A stretch of DNA of 64,000 nt. Source: Arthrobacter sp. SLBN-122. Lineage in GTDB: Bacteria; Actinomycetota; Actinomycetes; Actinomycetales; Micrococcaceae. The position numbers and the translations under genes are program-made. Where the stretch lies: contig NZ_VFMS01000001.1 in the NCBI RefSeq assembly GCF_006715165.1, forward strand, positions 3,534,001 through 3,598,000, in the 5' to 3' direction. Every line of letters starts with the position of its first letter. Positions within the stretch are counted from its first letter, which is position 1. A model generated the notes under the pieces. The model was not told where the DNA came from. It searched no databases and saw only the letters and a list, made by a program, of their open reading frames with translations. Shown here in pieces: positions 55,968 to 64,000 of the stretch.

Positions 55968-56624
55968 CTATTGTTCCAGCGCCCAGGTGGCAGTCACGAT
56001 GGCCTCAATTCGATTGGTACCCGGTTCGACTGCCACGCCCTCCGACGCGGACGTCCGCTGCATGCCTGCAAGCGGAACCGGTCCTGCCTGAGGCGGCCGG
56101 TCCGTCACGGAAAGCACCCGGCCCAGGGTGGCGGAGGCCAGGGCTGCATACTGCATGGCGGTGCGCAACGCGTCATGCCAGGCAGCTTCCCTGGCCTCTG
56201 CGCGGACCGCGGCGTCGTCAGAGAGGACCAACTGCAGGTTGTTCAGCCGCACATTGTCCCCGGCGGCACCAACTGCGCCGGAAATGACGGAGGACGCACT
56301 GACGAGGTCCCGCAGCCTGACGGTGAGGCTGCTGGACGCTACGTACCCCACGAGTTTCTGGCCTTCGCCGTCCCGCCAGGCGAGGTCGGCGCGGACGGCT
56401 AAACCCGCCGAGCGGATATCGTCCGGGGCAATGCCGTGGCTGCGGAGAACGGAGCCCACCGCAGCCAGTCCCTCCTCGACCGAGGCGTAGGCGCCCTCCA
56501 CCGATTCGGCGCGGCACTCCACTCCCACCGAAACCAGCATCAGGTCAGGCGGCGCTTCCGCCCATCCCGTGCCTGTAACGGTGACCGTCCGCGCCTCCCC
56601 GTTTCCGCCGGGTTCCTGTCCCAT
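55968..56624 (-). CDS. SIMPL-domain (DUF541) protein
   Basis: The 218-residue product starts MGQEPGG and has RTVTVTGTGWAEAPPDLMLV, a SIMPL/DUF541 pattern, and ends with EAIVTATWALEQ. Unlike periplasmic relatives it has no signal peptide. ATG 56624 overlaps the preceding stop (TGATG) and has GGGGAGG upstream. Function unknown. Confidence 0.87.
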   Translation of the reverse strand: MGQEPGGNGEARTVTVTGTGWAEAPPDLMLVSVGVECRAESVEGAYASVEEGLAAVGSVLRSHGIAPDDIRSAGLAVRADLAWRDGEGQKLVGYVASSSLTVRLRDLVSASSVISGAVGAAGDNVRLNNLQLVLSDDAAVRAEAREAAWHDALRTAMQYAALASATLGRVLSVTDRPPQAGPVPLAGMQRTSASEGVAVEPGTNRIEAIVTATWALEQ

Positions 56625-57076
56625 CAATCTCGCCTCCCCGCCGTGAGCGGGTAGCCGCCGGCTGCCAGCCCTGCCCGGCGTTCAAAGATGTTCCCCGTTC
56701 CCGGATTTCCGGTTCGCAGAACGGACCAGCCCGCGGCTGCGAGGTACAGCGGGATGAAGGGCAACCCCAGGCACCACGCGTACTGCGTGCAGTGCCTTTC
56801 CTCGTGCCCCAGGAGTGCCGGCCGGGACAGCAGTTCCCGGGCTGTGCTGCGGCAGAACACTACGTTGCCCAGGGTGTAGGCCTGCGCGAACGGCAGCCGC
56901 CAGCGGTAGCCCGCGGCGACGATCAGTCCGCGCGGCCCCCGGCTGATCCGGGTCCGGGCGGCGAGGGCGACGGCGAGCCCGGCCAGGGTGCTCCCGTTCA
57001 GGAGGTTCGCTGCCCGCCTCAGCCGCTGGGCCGTCGTCGGGTCGTGAAAGGCACCTGCGCGCTGCCGCAAAGTCAT
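56624..57076 (-). CDS. conserved hypothetical protein with HEExH motif
   Basis: This 150-residue product has a hydrophobic central part and the segment LLGHEERHCTQYAWCLGLPF. H-E-x-x-H followed by Q/Y recalls a gluzincin or DUF4157-type metal site, but the family is not recognised. It overlaps the SIMPL gene by one base and is probably its operon partner. Confidence 0.72.
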   Translation of the reverse strand: MTLRQRAGAFHDPTTAQRLRRAANLLNGSTLAGLAVALAARTRISRGPRGLIVAAGYRWRLPFAQAYTLGNVVFCRSTARELLSRPALLGHEERHCTQYAWCLGLPFIPLYLAAAGWSVLRTGNPGTGNIFERRAGLAAGGYPLTAGRRD

Positions 57077-57103
57077 GAGGCCATGGTAACCGGAGGGTTC
57101 AAC

Positions 57104-57109
57104 TAGACT
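57104..57109 (+). promoter_or_regulatory. -10 element of the pheST leader
   Basis: TAGACT lies about 170 bases before pheS; transcription would begin near 57116. Confidence 0.4.
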
Positions 57110-57117
57110 GGAGGGCA

Positions 57118-57277
57118 GTGGCCGCCGGTCCTGCCGGCGAGCCCTGACCTGGTCATTGAATGCACCTGACGTTCAGCGCATTCATCCATGACCTGCCGGC
57201 GACGGACGCGCCGGGCGGGAAACCGCCAACGGCTGCCCCGGCCGCCGGCAGCCACGACTCGTAGCTAAGAACAGTAG
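57118..57277 (+). promoter_or_regulatory. pheST leader with short ORFs and alternative hairpins
   Basis: A 9-codon ORF starts at GTG 57118, and a 34-codon ORF runs from ATG 57160 to TAG 57262 with two Phe codons (LTFSAFIH) and no ribosome binding site. CGCCGGTCCTGCCGGCG (57124-57139 region) is a hairpin; CTGCCGGCG (57193-57201) can pair with CGCCGGCAG (57243-57251). No T-box motif is present. Leader-peptide attenuation by phenylalanine supply is possible but unproven. Confidence 0.3.
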
Positions 57278-58339
<1,062 letters not shown>

Positions 58340-58341
58340 CA

Positions 58342-60885
58342 GTGCGTATCCCACTTTCCTGGCTGCGTGAATTCGCGGCAGTACCGGCCGGAGCAACGGC
58401 CGAAGATGTCATGGCCGAGCTGGTCAAGGTTGGCTTCGAGGAGGAAGCGGTCCACCGTCCCACGGACACCCTCCAGGGCCCCGTGGTGGTAGGCCAGGTC
58501 CTGAGCCTGGTCAAGGAACCGCAGAGCAACGGCAAGACCATCAACTGGTGCCAGGTCCGCGTTGTCCCGGAAGGGCAGGAGCAGACGCTCACCGGCAAGG
58601 GCATCGACCCCTCCGGCGTGCAGGGCATTGTTTGCGGAGCCCACAACTTTGTTGAGGGCGACAAGGTGGTGGTCACCCTCCCCGGTGCCGTCCTGCCGGG
58701 CGACTTCCACATCGCGGCCCGCAAGACCTACGGCCACCTCTCCGCCGGCATGATCGCCTCCGTCCGCGAGCTGGGCATCGGCGAGGACCACGACGGCATC
58801 CTGGTGCTGTCCCGCATCGGGCTGGACCCGGAGGTGGGCACAGACGCTATGGAGCTGCTGGGCCTCTATGACCAGGCAGCGGAAATCAACGTCACGCCGG
58901 ACCGGGGCTACGCATTCTCTATCCGCGGCGTGGCCCGCGAGTATGCGCATGCCACCGGAACCGCCTTCACGGACCCGGCAGCCAAAGTCAGCGCCCCTGC
59001 AGGGCAGTCGGGCGGCTACGGCGTCAAGCTCAACGACGACGCGCCCATCTACGGCAAGCCCGGCTGCGACCGCTTCGTGGCCCGGACTGTCCGCGGCGTC
59101 GATGCGACCAGGCCCACTCCGCCATGGATGATGTCACGGCTCCGGCTGGCAGGCATCCGCTCCATTTCGCTGCCCGTGGACATCTCCAACTACGTCATGC
59201 TGGAGCTGGGCCAGCCCACGCACTGCTACGACCAGGACAAGCTCACCGGTGACATCGTGGTGCGGCGCGCGGCGGCAGGCGAGAAGATCACCACCCTGGA
59301 CGGCAAGGAACGCACCCTTGACGCCGAGGACTTGCTCATCACCGACGACTCCGGTGCCATCGGTATTGCGGGCGTCATGGGCGGTGCGGCCACCGAGGTG
59401 AGCGACTCGACGTCGAACATCCTGGTGGAAGCTGCACACTTCGACGAGGTGTCCATTGGGCGCTCGCGGCGCCGGCACAAGCTGCCGTCCGAGGCGTCCA
59501 AGCGTTTCGAGCGCGGGGTTGACTGGCAGGTGGCGGGCATTGCCGCCCAGCGCGTGGTTGACCTCCTGGTGGAACTGGCCGGCGGCACGGCCGACGAAAC
59601 GGGCACCGACGTGGGCACGGCACCGGAGACCATCACCATTGGTCTGCCCGCCGGCTTCGCCGCGGCCCGCATCGGCATTGACTTCACCGAAGAGCAGATT
59701 GTCACCTCCCTTAAAGACCTGGGCGCTGTCGTGGAAAAGAACGACGGCGGCTGGAGCGTCACGCCGCCTACTTGGCGCAGCGACCTGGAGACCAAGGAAG
59801 ACCTGACCGAGGAAATCGCCCGGCTGGTGGGCTACGACAAAATTCCCGCCACCCTGCCCGTGGCGCCGCCGGGCCGCGGCCTCACCCGTGTGCAGCAGCA
59901 GCGCCGCCGCCTGATCCAGGCGCTCGCCGACGCCGGCCTCACCGAAGTCCTGGCCTACCCCTTCGTGTCCAAGGCAGCCAACGACACCTTCGGCGTGGCC
60001 GAACAGGGCGCGGAGCGGAGTGCGGTCAAGCTGGCCAATCCCATCAGCGAGGAGCAGGGCTTCCTGCGGACCTCCATCCTCCCTGGGCTGATCGAGGTGG
60101 CCAAGCGGAACCACTCGCGGGGCTTCCGCGATCTTGCCCTGTTCGAGTCCGGCCTGGTGTTCCTGCCGGCCGGGACCGTGGGCACAGCTTCGATCCCGCC
60201 GCTGGGCGCCAAGCCTGACGCCGAGGTGCTCGATGCACTGTACGACGGCGTCCCGGACCAGCCGTTCCATGTGGCTGCCGTGCTCACCGGCCATGATTCC
60301 CCGGCTGCCGCGGGGCACACCCCCCGGCAGTGGGACTGGGCTGACGCACTGGATGTTGCCCGCCTCGCCGGCGACGTCCTCGGCGTCGACCTGGTGGTCA
60401 GCCAGGGCAGCCACCAGGCGTTCCATCCCGGCCGCACCGCCCGCCTGGCGCTGCGGACAGGGGAGACCGTGGGCTACGCGGGCGAACTGCATCCCAAGCT
60501 GCTGGCGGCGTCGGACATGCCCGCCCGTTCGGTGGCACTTGAACTCGACGCGGACGCGCTGTTTGAGGCGGCACCGGACGTGATCGTGGCCCGCCATATC
60601 TCCACGTACCCGGTAGCCACCCAGGACGTTGCACTCGTTGTTCCTGCCGACGTGCCCGCGGACGAGGTCCTCGAGGCGCTGCGGGAAGGCGCCGGCGCGC
60701 TGCTGGAGGACGTTGCGCTGTTCGACGTCTACGCAGGCAAGGGCATCGAGGAAGGCAGGAAGTCGCTGGCCTTCGGCCTTCGGTTCCGGGCAGCTGACCG
60801 CACCCTCACCGCAGACGAAGCCTCTGCTGCGCGTGAGCAGGCAGTTGCCTTGGCCGCGGAACGCTTCGGAGCGGTCCAGCGGTAA
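58342..60885 (+). CDS. pheT: phenylalanine-tRNA ligase beta subunit
   Basis: PheT completes the alpha2-beta2 enzyme and edits Tyr-tRNA(Phe). The 847-residue product begins MRIPLSWLREFA, has an EMAP-type tRNA-binding domain (about residues 40-150), the B3/4 editing and B5 domains, and a C-terminal anticodon-binding FDX-ACB domain (DVALVVPADVPADEV...KSLAFGLRFRAADRTL). The start is GTG 58342, close behind pheS. Confidence 0.97.
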   Translation: MRIPLSWLREFAAVPAGATAEDVMAELVKVGFEEEAVHRPTDTLQGPVVVGQVLSLVKEPQSNGKTINWCQVRVVPEGQEQTLTGKGIDPSGVQGIVCGAHNFVEGDKVVVTLPGAVLPGDFHIAARKTYGHLSAGMIASVRELGIGEDHDGILVLSRIGLDPEVGTDAMELLGLYDQAAEINVTPDRGYAFSIRGVAREYAHATGTAFTDPAAKVSAPAGQSGGYGVKLNDDAPIYGKPGCDRFVARTVRGVDATRPTPPWMMSRLRLAGIRSISLPVDISNYVMLELGQPTHCYDQDKLTGDIVVRRAAAGEKITTLDGKERTLDAEDLLITDDSGAIGIAGVMGGAATEVSDSTSNILVEAAHFDEVSIGRSRRRHKLPSEASKRFERGVDWQVAGIAAQRVVDLLVELAGGTADETGTDVGTAPETITIGLPAGFAAARIGIDFTEEQIVTSLKDLGAVVEKNDGGWSVTPPTWRSDLETKEDLTEEIARLVGYDKIPATLPVAPPGRGLTRVQQQRRRLIQALADAGLTEVLAYPFVSKAANDTFGVAEQGAERSAVKLANPISEEQGFLRTSILPGLIEVAKRNHSRGFRDLALFESGLVFLPAGTVGTASIPPLGAKPDAEVLDALYDGVPDQPFHVAAVLTGHDSPAAAGHTPRQWDWADALDVARLAGDVLGVDLVVSQGSHQAFHPGRTARLALRTGETVGYAGELHPKLLAASDMPARSVALELDADALFEAAPDVIVARHISTYPVATQDVALVVPADVPADEVLEALREGAGALLEDVALFDVYAGKGIEEGRKSLAFGLRFRAADRTLTADEASAAREQAVALAAERFGAVQR

Positions 60886-60906
60886 GCAGGACACCCCCCC
60901 AGATAG

Positions 60907-60942
60907 AAGTCCCCGCACCCCTCGAATTGGGTGCGGGGACTT
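60907..60942 (+). terminator. terminator after pheT
   Basis: AAGTCCCCGCACCC (60907-60920) pairs with GGGTGCGGGGACTT (60929-60942), followed by CTTCGTTA; it lies between converging genes. Confidence 0.85.
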
Positions 60943-60991
60943 CTTCGTTACGGCGCCAACTGTTCGAACATGCTGAAGGCGCAGAACTTTC

Positions 60992-61630
60992 TTACTTCCT
61001 AGGTTTCTCGGCACGTTGACGGATTCCCTTGAGCATCCTTCGCTCCATAACGAACCAGCATGCATCGACCAGCGGGGCCAGAATCCAGAGGACGACCTTT
61101 GTGTAGATCCGGATGCGTACCCGGCTCACCAACCGTGTGTGGTCTCCCTCCGGGTACAGCGCGAAACACCAACTGACGCGGCCGGAGACCGGTTCCAGTA
61201 CCATGGCCCGTTCGGCGTCAAGGATCCTTACCGGCCAGTCCGGGCCCTTGCCCAGGGGAATCACGTCACCTGCCGCAAGCCCTTGGAACTCGGGAAGTAT
61301 CCTGCCGGCGCTTGGGCCGCTCAGGATACCGAAGGCCCGGTCCAGGATGTCGTAGCTGTATAGGCCACCGCGCCTGTCGCCCATTTGCACCAGCCACGGC
61401 CAGATGCTGCCGGGGAGGGTCTTGATGGATACGGCCCTGGTTGTCGTCACGTACGGATCGTTTACGAACTCATCGCCTGGCATTGGGCGTTCTTCTTCGT
61501 CCTTGTTCGCTCCCCAGTGGAGGTGGAGCGGGCGGAGGAACCGGTGATAGACAGCTTCCGCGGCGAGGATTGCCCCGGGAATGCGCAGGATTTTCGGGGG
61601 CAATTGAGCCGGCTGCCTGGGACTGTCCAT
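60992..61630 (-). CDS. SRPBCC-like protein, tandem copy 1
   Basis: This 212-residue protein has an N-terminal hydrophobic anchor-like segment (IPGAILAAEAVYHRFLRPL) and a START/SRPBCC-like body with SIWPWLVQMGDRRGGLYSYD. It is a paralogue of the next gene, also 212 residues. The ligand is unknown; such folds bind lipids or hydrophobic small molecules. Confidence 0.85.
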   Translation of the reverse strand: MDSPRQPAQLPPKILRIPGAILAAEAVYHRFLRPLHLHWGANKDEEERPMPGDEFVNDPYVTTTRAVSIKTLPGSIWPWLVQMGDRRGGLYSYDILDRAFGILSGPSAGRILPEFQGLAAGDVIPLGKGPDWPVRILDAERAMVLEPVSGRVSWCFALYPEGDHTRLVSRVRIRIYTKVVLWILAPLVDACWFVMERRMLKGIRQRAEKPRK

Positions 61631-61717
61631 GATTGAGGACTCTCCATCCTGTGACTGGTATCCCTGGCGATGTGAATGTTCTTGCCCCGGGATGGCTGCG
61701 GTCTGCAGCCTGTTCCT

Positions 61718-62356
61718 TTAAGTGAGTCCCTCGGCCCGGCTCCTGATCCCGTGGAGCATGCGCAGGGACATGACGAAGCTGGCGACTTCCACGGCCTCGA
61801 CCAGGAACCGTGCCCACCATTGCCGATAGGCGTACCGCTCACGGACAACGAGTCGGGTGGTGTCGTTTGGCTTGGGCTGGAGGATGAAGGCCCAGGTGAA
61901 GTCGAAGGGGCCGGGCGCTGGACTTGGGGGGATGCGCAGGACGAGCGCCCTTTCCGGTTCAAGGAGCGCCACCTCCAGATTCGAGGAGTCCGTGGGTGCC
62001 AGATGGACAGGGTCCCCCACTTTGATGTCCTGCCACTCAGGATGGATGCGGTCCGCGCTGTGGATGTCCAGGCCGGCGAGGTTCTCCAGGAAATCGTAGC
62101 TGTAGAGTCCCCCTCGGCGCTGGCCCATCTGCACCAGCCAGGGCCACACCCGTTCTGCCGGGGCATGGACGGTGACAGACCGCGTTGCCTGCAGGCCGGC
62201 GACAGCGATCAGGTCATCACCGGGCAGTGGCCCGCCCGCCTCCTCGGGGGTTGCACCCCAGCGCAGTTGAAGGCGCCGGAACGCAAACCAGCAGGCCGGA
62301 ATACAGATAAGTGCTCCGGCGGCAGGAAGTCGGCGCAGGTTTCGTTGATCCGTCAT
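61718..62356 (-). CDS. SRPBCC-like protein, tandem copy 2
   Basis: The 212-residue product has VWPWLVQMGQRRGGLYSYDF at the same position as copy 1, and a similar order of PGDD, WPWLVQMG, basic C-terminal RMLHGIRSRAEG (RMLKGIRQRAEK in copy 1). ATG 62356 is chosen although the frame is open to 62449. The two lie head-to-tail with 87 bp between them. Confidence 0.85.
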   Translation of the reverse strand: MTDQRNLRRLPAAGALICIPACWFAFRRLQLRWGATPEEAGGPLPGDDLIAVAGLQATRSVTVHAPAERVWPWLVQMGQRRGGLYSYDFLENLAGLDIHSADRIHPEWQDIKVGDPVHLAPTDSSNLEVALLEPERALVLRIPPSPAPGPFDFTWAFILQPKPNDTTRLVVRERYAYRQWWARFLVEAVEVASFVMSLRMLHGIRSRAEGLT

Positions 62357-62510
62357 TGGCCGAGTGTCCCACCCTGGGGCTGCCTTTGGGGTGGGCCGAA
62401 AGCCCTGTTCAGCCATCCCAGGGCCAGGGTGTGGGCGCCCCATGTACAACCGCCGCGCTCAGGCTGCGAGCCGCCGTCGTGGCTGGTTCACGGTCCACAA
62501 GGACCAGGTG

Positions 62511-63476
62511 TCAGGGCACCAGGAGGACCTTGCCCGTGGTCTTCCGGCCCTCCAGGTCGCGGTGCGCCTGGGCTGCCTGGCTCAACGGGTAGCGCGCGCC
62601 GATCCGGACCTTCAGGCTCCCGTCGGCGGCGGCGGCAAAGACCTCGTTGGAGCGCCAGCGCCGTTCCGCGGCGTCGCGCAGGTAGTGGCCCATGGTGGGC
62701 CGGGTGAGGAACAGGGAGCCGCCGGCGTTCAGGCGCTGCGGGTCGAACGGCGGAACAGGGCCGGACGCGGCGCCGAACAGCACCAGCATTCCCCGGACCC
62801 GCAGGGCGGCCAGCGAGCCGTCGAAAGTATCCTTCCCCACGCCGTCGTAGACCACGTCCACGCCCGTGCCGCCCGTGATGTCCCGGACCCGCTCCGCGAA
62901 GCCGTCGTACCGCAGCACGTGGTCTGCCCCGGCCTCAAGCGCCAGCTGCTCCTTTTCGTCTGTAGAGACAGTAGTGAGAACCTCCGCGCCCCGGGACTTG
63001 AGCAGCTGGATCAGCAGCAGCCCAACCCCGCCCGCTCCGGCATGCAGCAGGACCTTGTGGCCCTGCTCCACCTTGAAAGTTGAGTTCATCAGGTAGTGGG
63101 TGGTGATGCCCTGGAGGGGGAGGGCTGCGGCGGTAAAGACGTCCAGGCCTTTGGGCACCGGAAGCGCGGCATCCTCATCCACCAGGGCTTGGTCCGCGTA
63201 GCAGTTGATGCCCTCGGCCGTGGCTATCAGGTCACCGACTGAGAAACCGGTAACGCCCTCGCCCACTGCCTCCACGGCGCCCGCGGCTTCCGTGCCGGGG
63301 GTGAACGGGTACTGAACTTTGTAGGCCCCGCTGCGCTTGTAAGTGTCGATGAAATTGACGCCCGCCGCCCCGACTTTAAAGAGCACCTGGCCCGGTCCCG
63401 GGGCAGGGGTCTGAACCTCTGCGTACTCAAGGACTTCCGGTCCGCCTGCCTGCCGTGCGACGATTGCGTGCGTCAT
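62511..63476 (-). CDS. quinone oxidoreductase, zinc-independent MDR family
   Basis: This 321-residue NADPH-dependent medium-chain dehydrogenase has GVNFIDTYKRSG, FTPGTEAAGAVEAVGEGV and the Rossmann segment GAGGVGLLLIQLLKSRGAEV. It lacks the zinc-ligand Cys set, as usual for QOR. ATG 63476 follows AAAGGAG by five bases. It is divergent from argC. Confidence 0.94.
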   Translation of the reverse strand: MTHAIVARQAGGPEVLEYAEVQTPAPGPGQVLFKVGAAGVNFIDTYKRSGAYKVQYPFTPGTEAAGAVEAVGEGVTGFSVGDLIATAEGINCYADQALVDEDAALPVPKGLDVFTAAALPLQGITTHYLMNSTFKVEQGHKVLLHAGAGGVGLLLIQLLKSRGAEVLTTVSTDEKEQLALEAGADHVLRYDGFAERVRDITGGTGVDVVYDGVGKDTFDGSLAALRVRGMLVLFGAASGPVPPFDPQRLNAGGSLFLTRPTMGHYLRDAAERRWRSNEVFAAAADGSLKVRIGARYPLSQAAQAHRDLEGRKTTGKVLLVP

Positions 63477-63587
63477 GGCTCTCCTTTCGCCGGTTCCGGC
63501 GTTTCCGGCCCCGGCTGCCGAATCCATCCTATGGATACTGCTGACAGGGACGGCAAGTCCCGAAACTATTCCTTGCGGCGACTCGCA

Positions 63588-64000
<413 letters not shown>

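Noticed and set aside
57077..57277. T-box riboswitch before pheS
   Set aside because: No T-box sequence (AGGGTGG-type) and no antiterminator/terminator pair of that class.
60960..60975. TGTTCGAACATG, resembling a LexA site
   Set aside because: Only the left half TCGAAC fits; the right GTTCGA half is missing.

Overview
The window is a gene-dense, high-GC chromosomal segment of an actinobacterium. Protein sequences, the gene order dapA-rnj-ftsK-pgsA-cinA-clgR-recA-recX-miaB-miaA-dapF-hflX-dinG-lexA, TCGAAC-type SOS boxes, a PriA-type HisA and the common TAnnnT -10 element 6-7 nt before start codons all fit the Micrococcaceae (Arthrobacter/Pseudarthrobacter). That genus-level placement is an inference. 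No tRNA, rRNA, CRISPR array, insertion sequence or prophage was seen; the region reads as core chromosome with a few accessory genes.

Layout. 1-9.2 kb: the 3' part of truB, two small membrane proteins, ribF, a kynA-kynU pair (tryptophan to anthranilate, formamidase not present), rpsO, pnp and an M16 protease. 9.3-13.2 kb: accessory genes (two small conserved proteins, a LuxR-type regulator, a frameshifted DUF222/HNH gene). 13.3-19.3 kb: a divergent molybdenum-cofactor locus, moaA-moaD leftward and a membrane-anchored sulfite-oxidase-like enzyme-moeA-moaC-mogA-moaE rightward. 19.4-23.4 kb: dapB and dapA flank a membrane acyltransferase-like gene and a short DUF222-like gene under a LexA box. 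23.4-41.8 kb: RNA decay (rnj), DNA segregation (ftsK), phospholipid synthesis (pgsA), stress regulation (clgR, marR), DNA repair (recA, recX, dinG-like, lexA), tRNA modification (miaB, miaA), dapF and hflX. 42-48.5 kb: an SOS-box-associated LysM protein divergent from lexA, then hisC-hisB-hisH-small membrane protein-priA-sseB-MFS. 48.6-52.3 kb: DUF1844 and the infC-rpmI-rplT operon followed by a TrmH-family methyltransferase. 52.4-57.1 kb: accessory genes including an MFS exporter, a Nudix hydrolase and a radical-SAM gene with a LexA box over its start. 57.3-64 kb: pheST, two tandem SRPBCC-like paralogues of identical length, a quinone oxidoreductase and the start of argC behind tandem ARG-box-like repeats.

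Most notable: (i) the hflX leader has a six-codon ORF directly after a -10 element, and its last codons are complementary to a segment about 130 nt downstream, suggesting ribosome-sensing control; (ii) an SOS regulon is spread over the window, with boxes at recA, lexA/LysM, a DUF222-like short gene and a radical-SAM gene; (iii) infC uses an ATT start and encodes IF3 with a long Ala/Pro/Lys repeat tail; (iv) leader structures precede pheST; (v) many leaderless-type promoters are visible.
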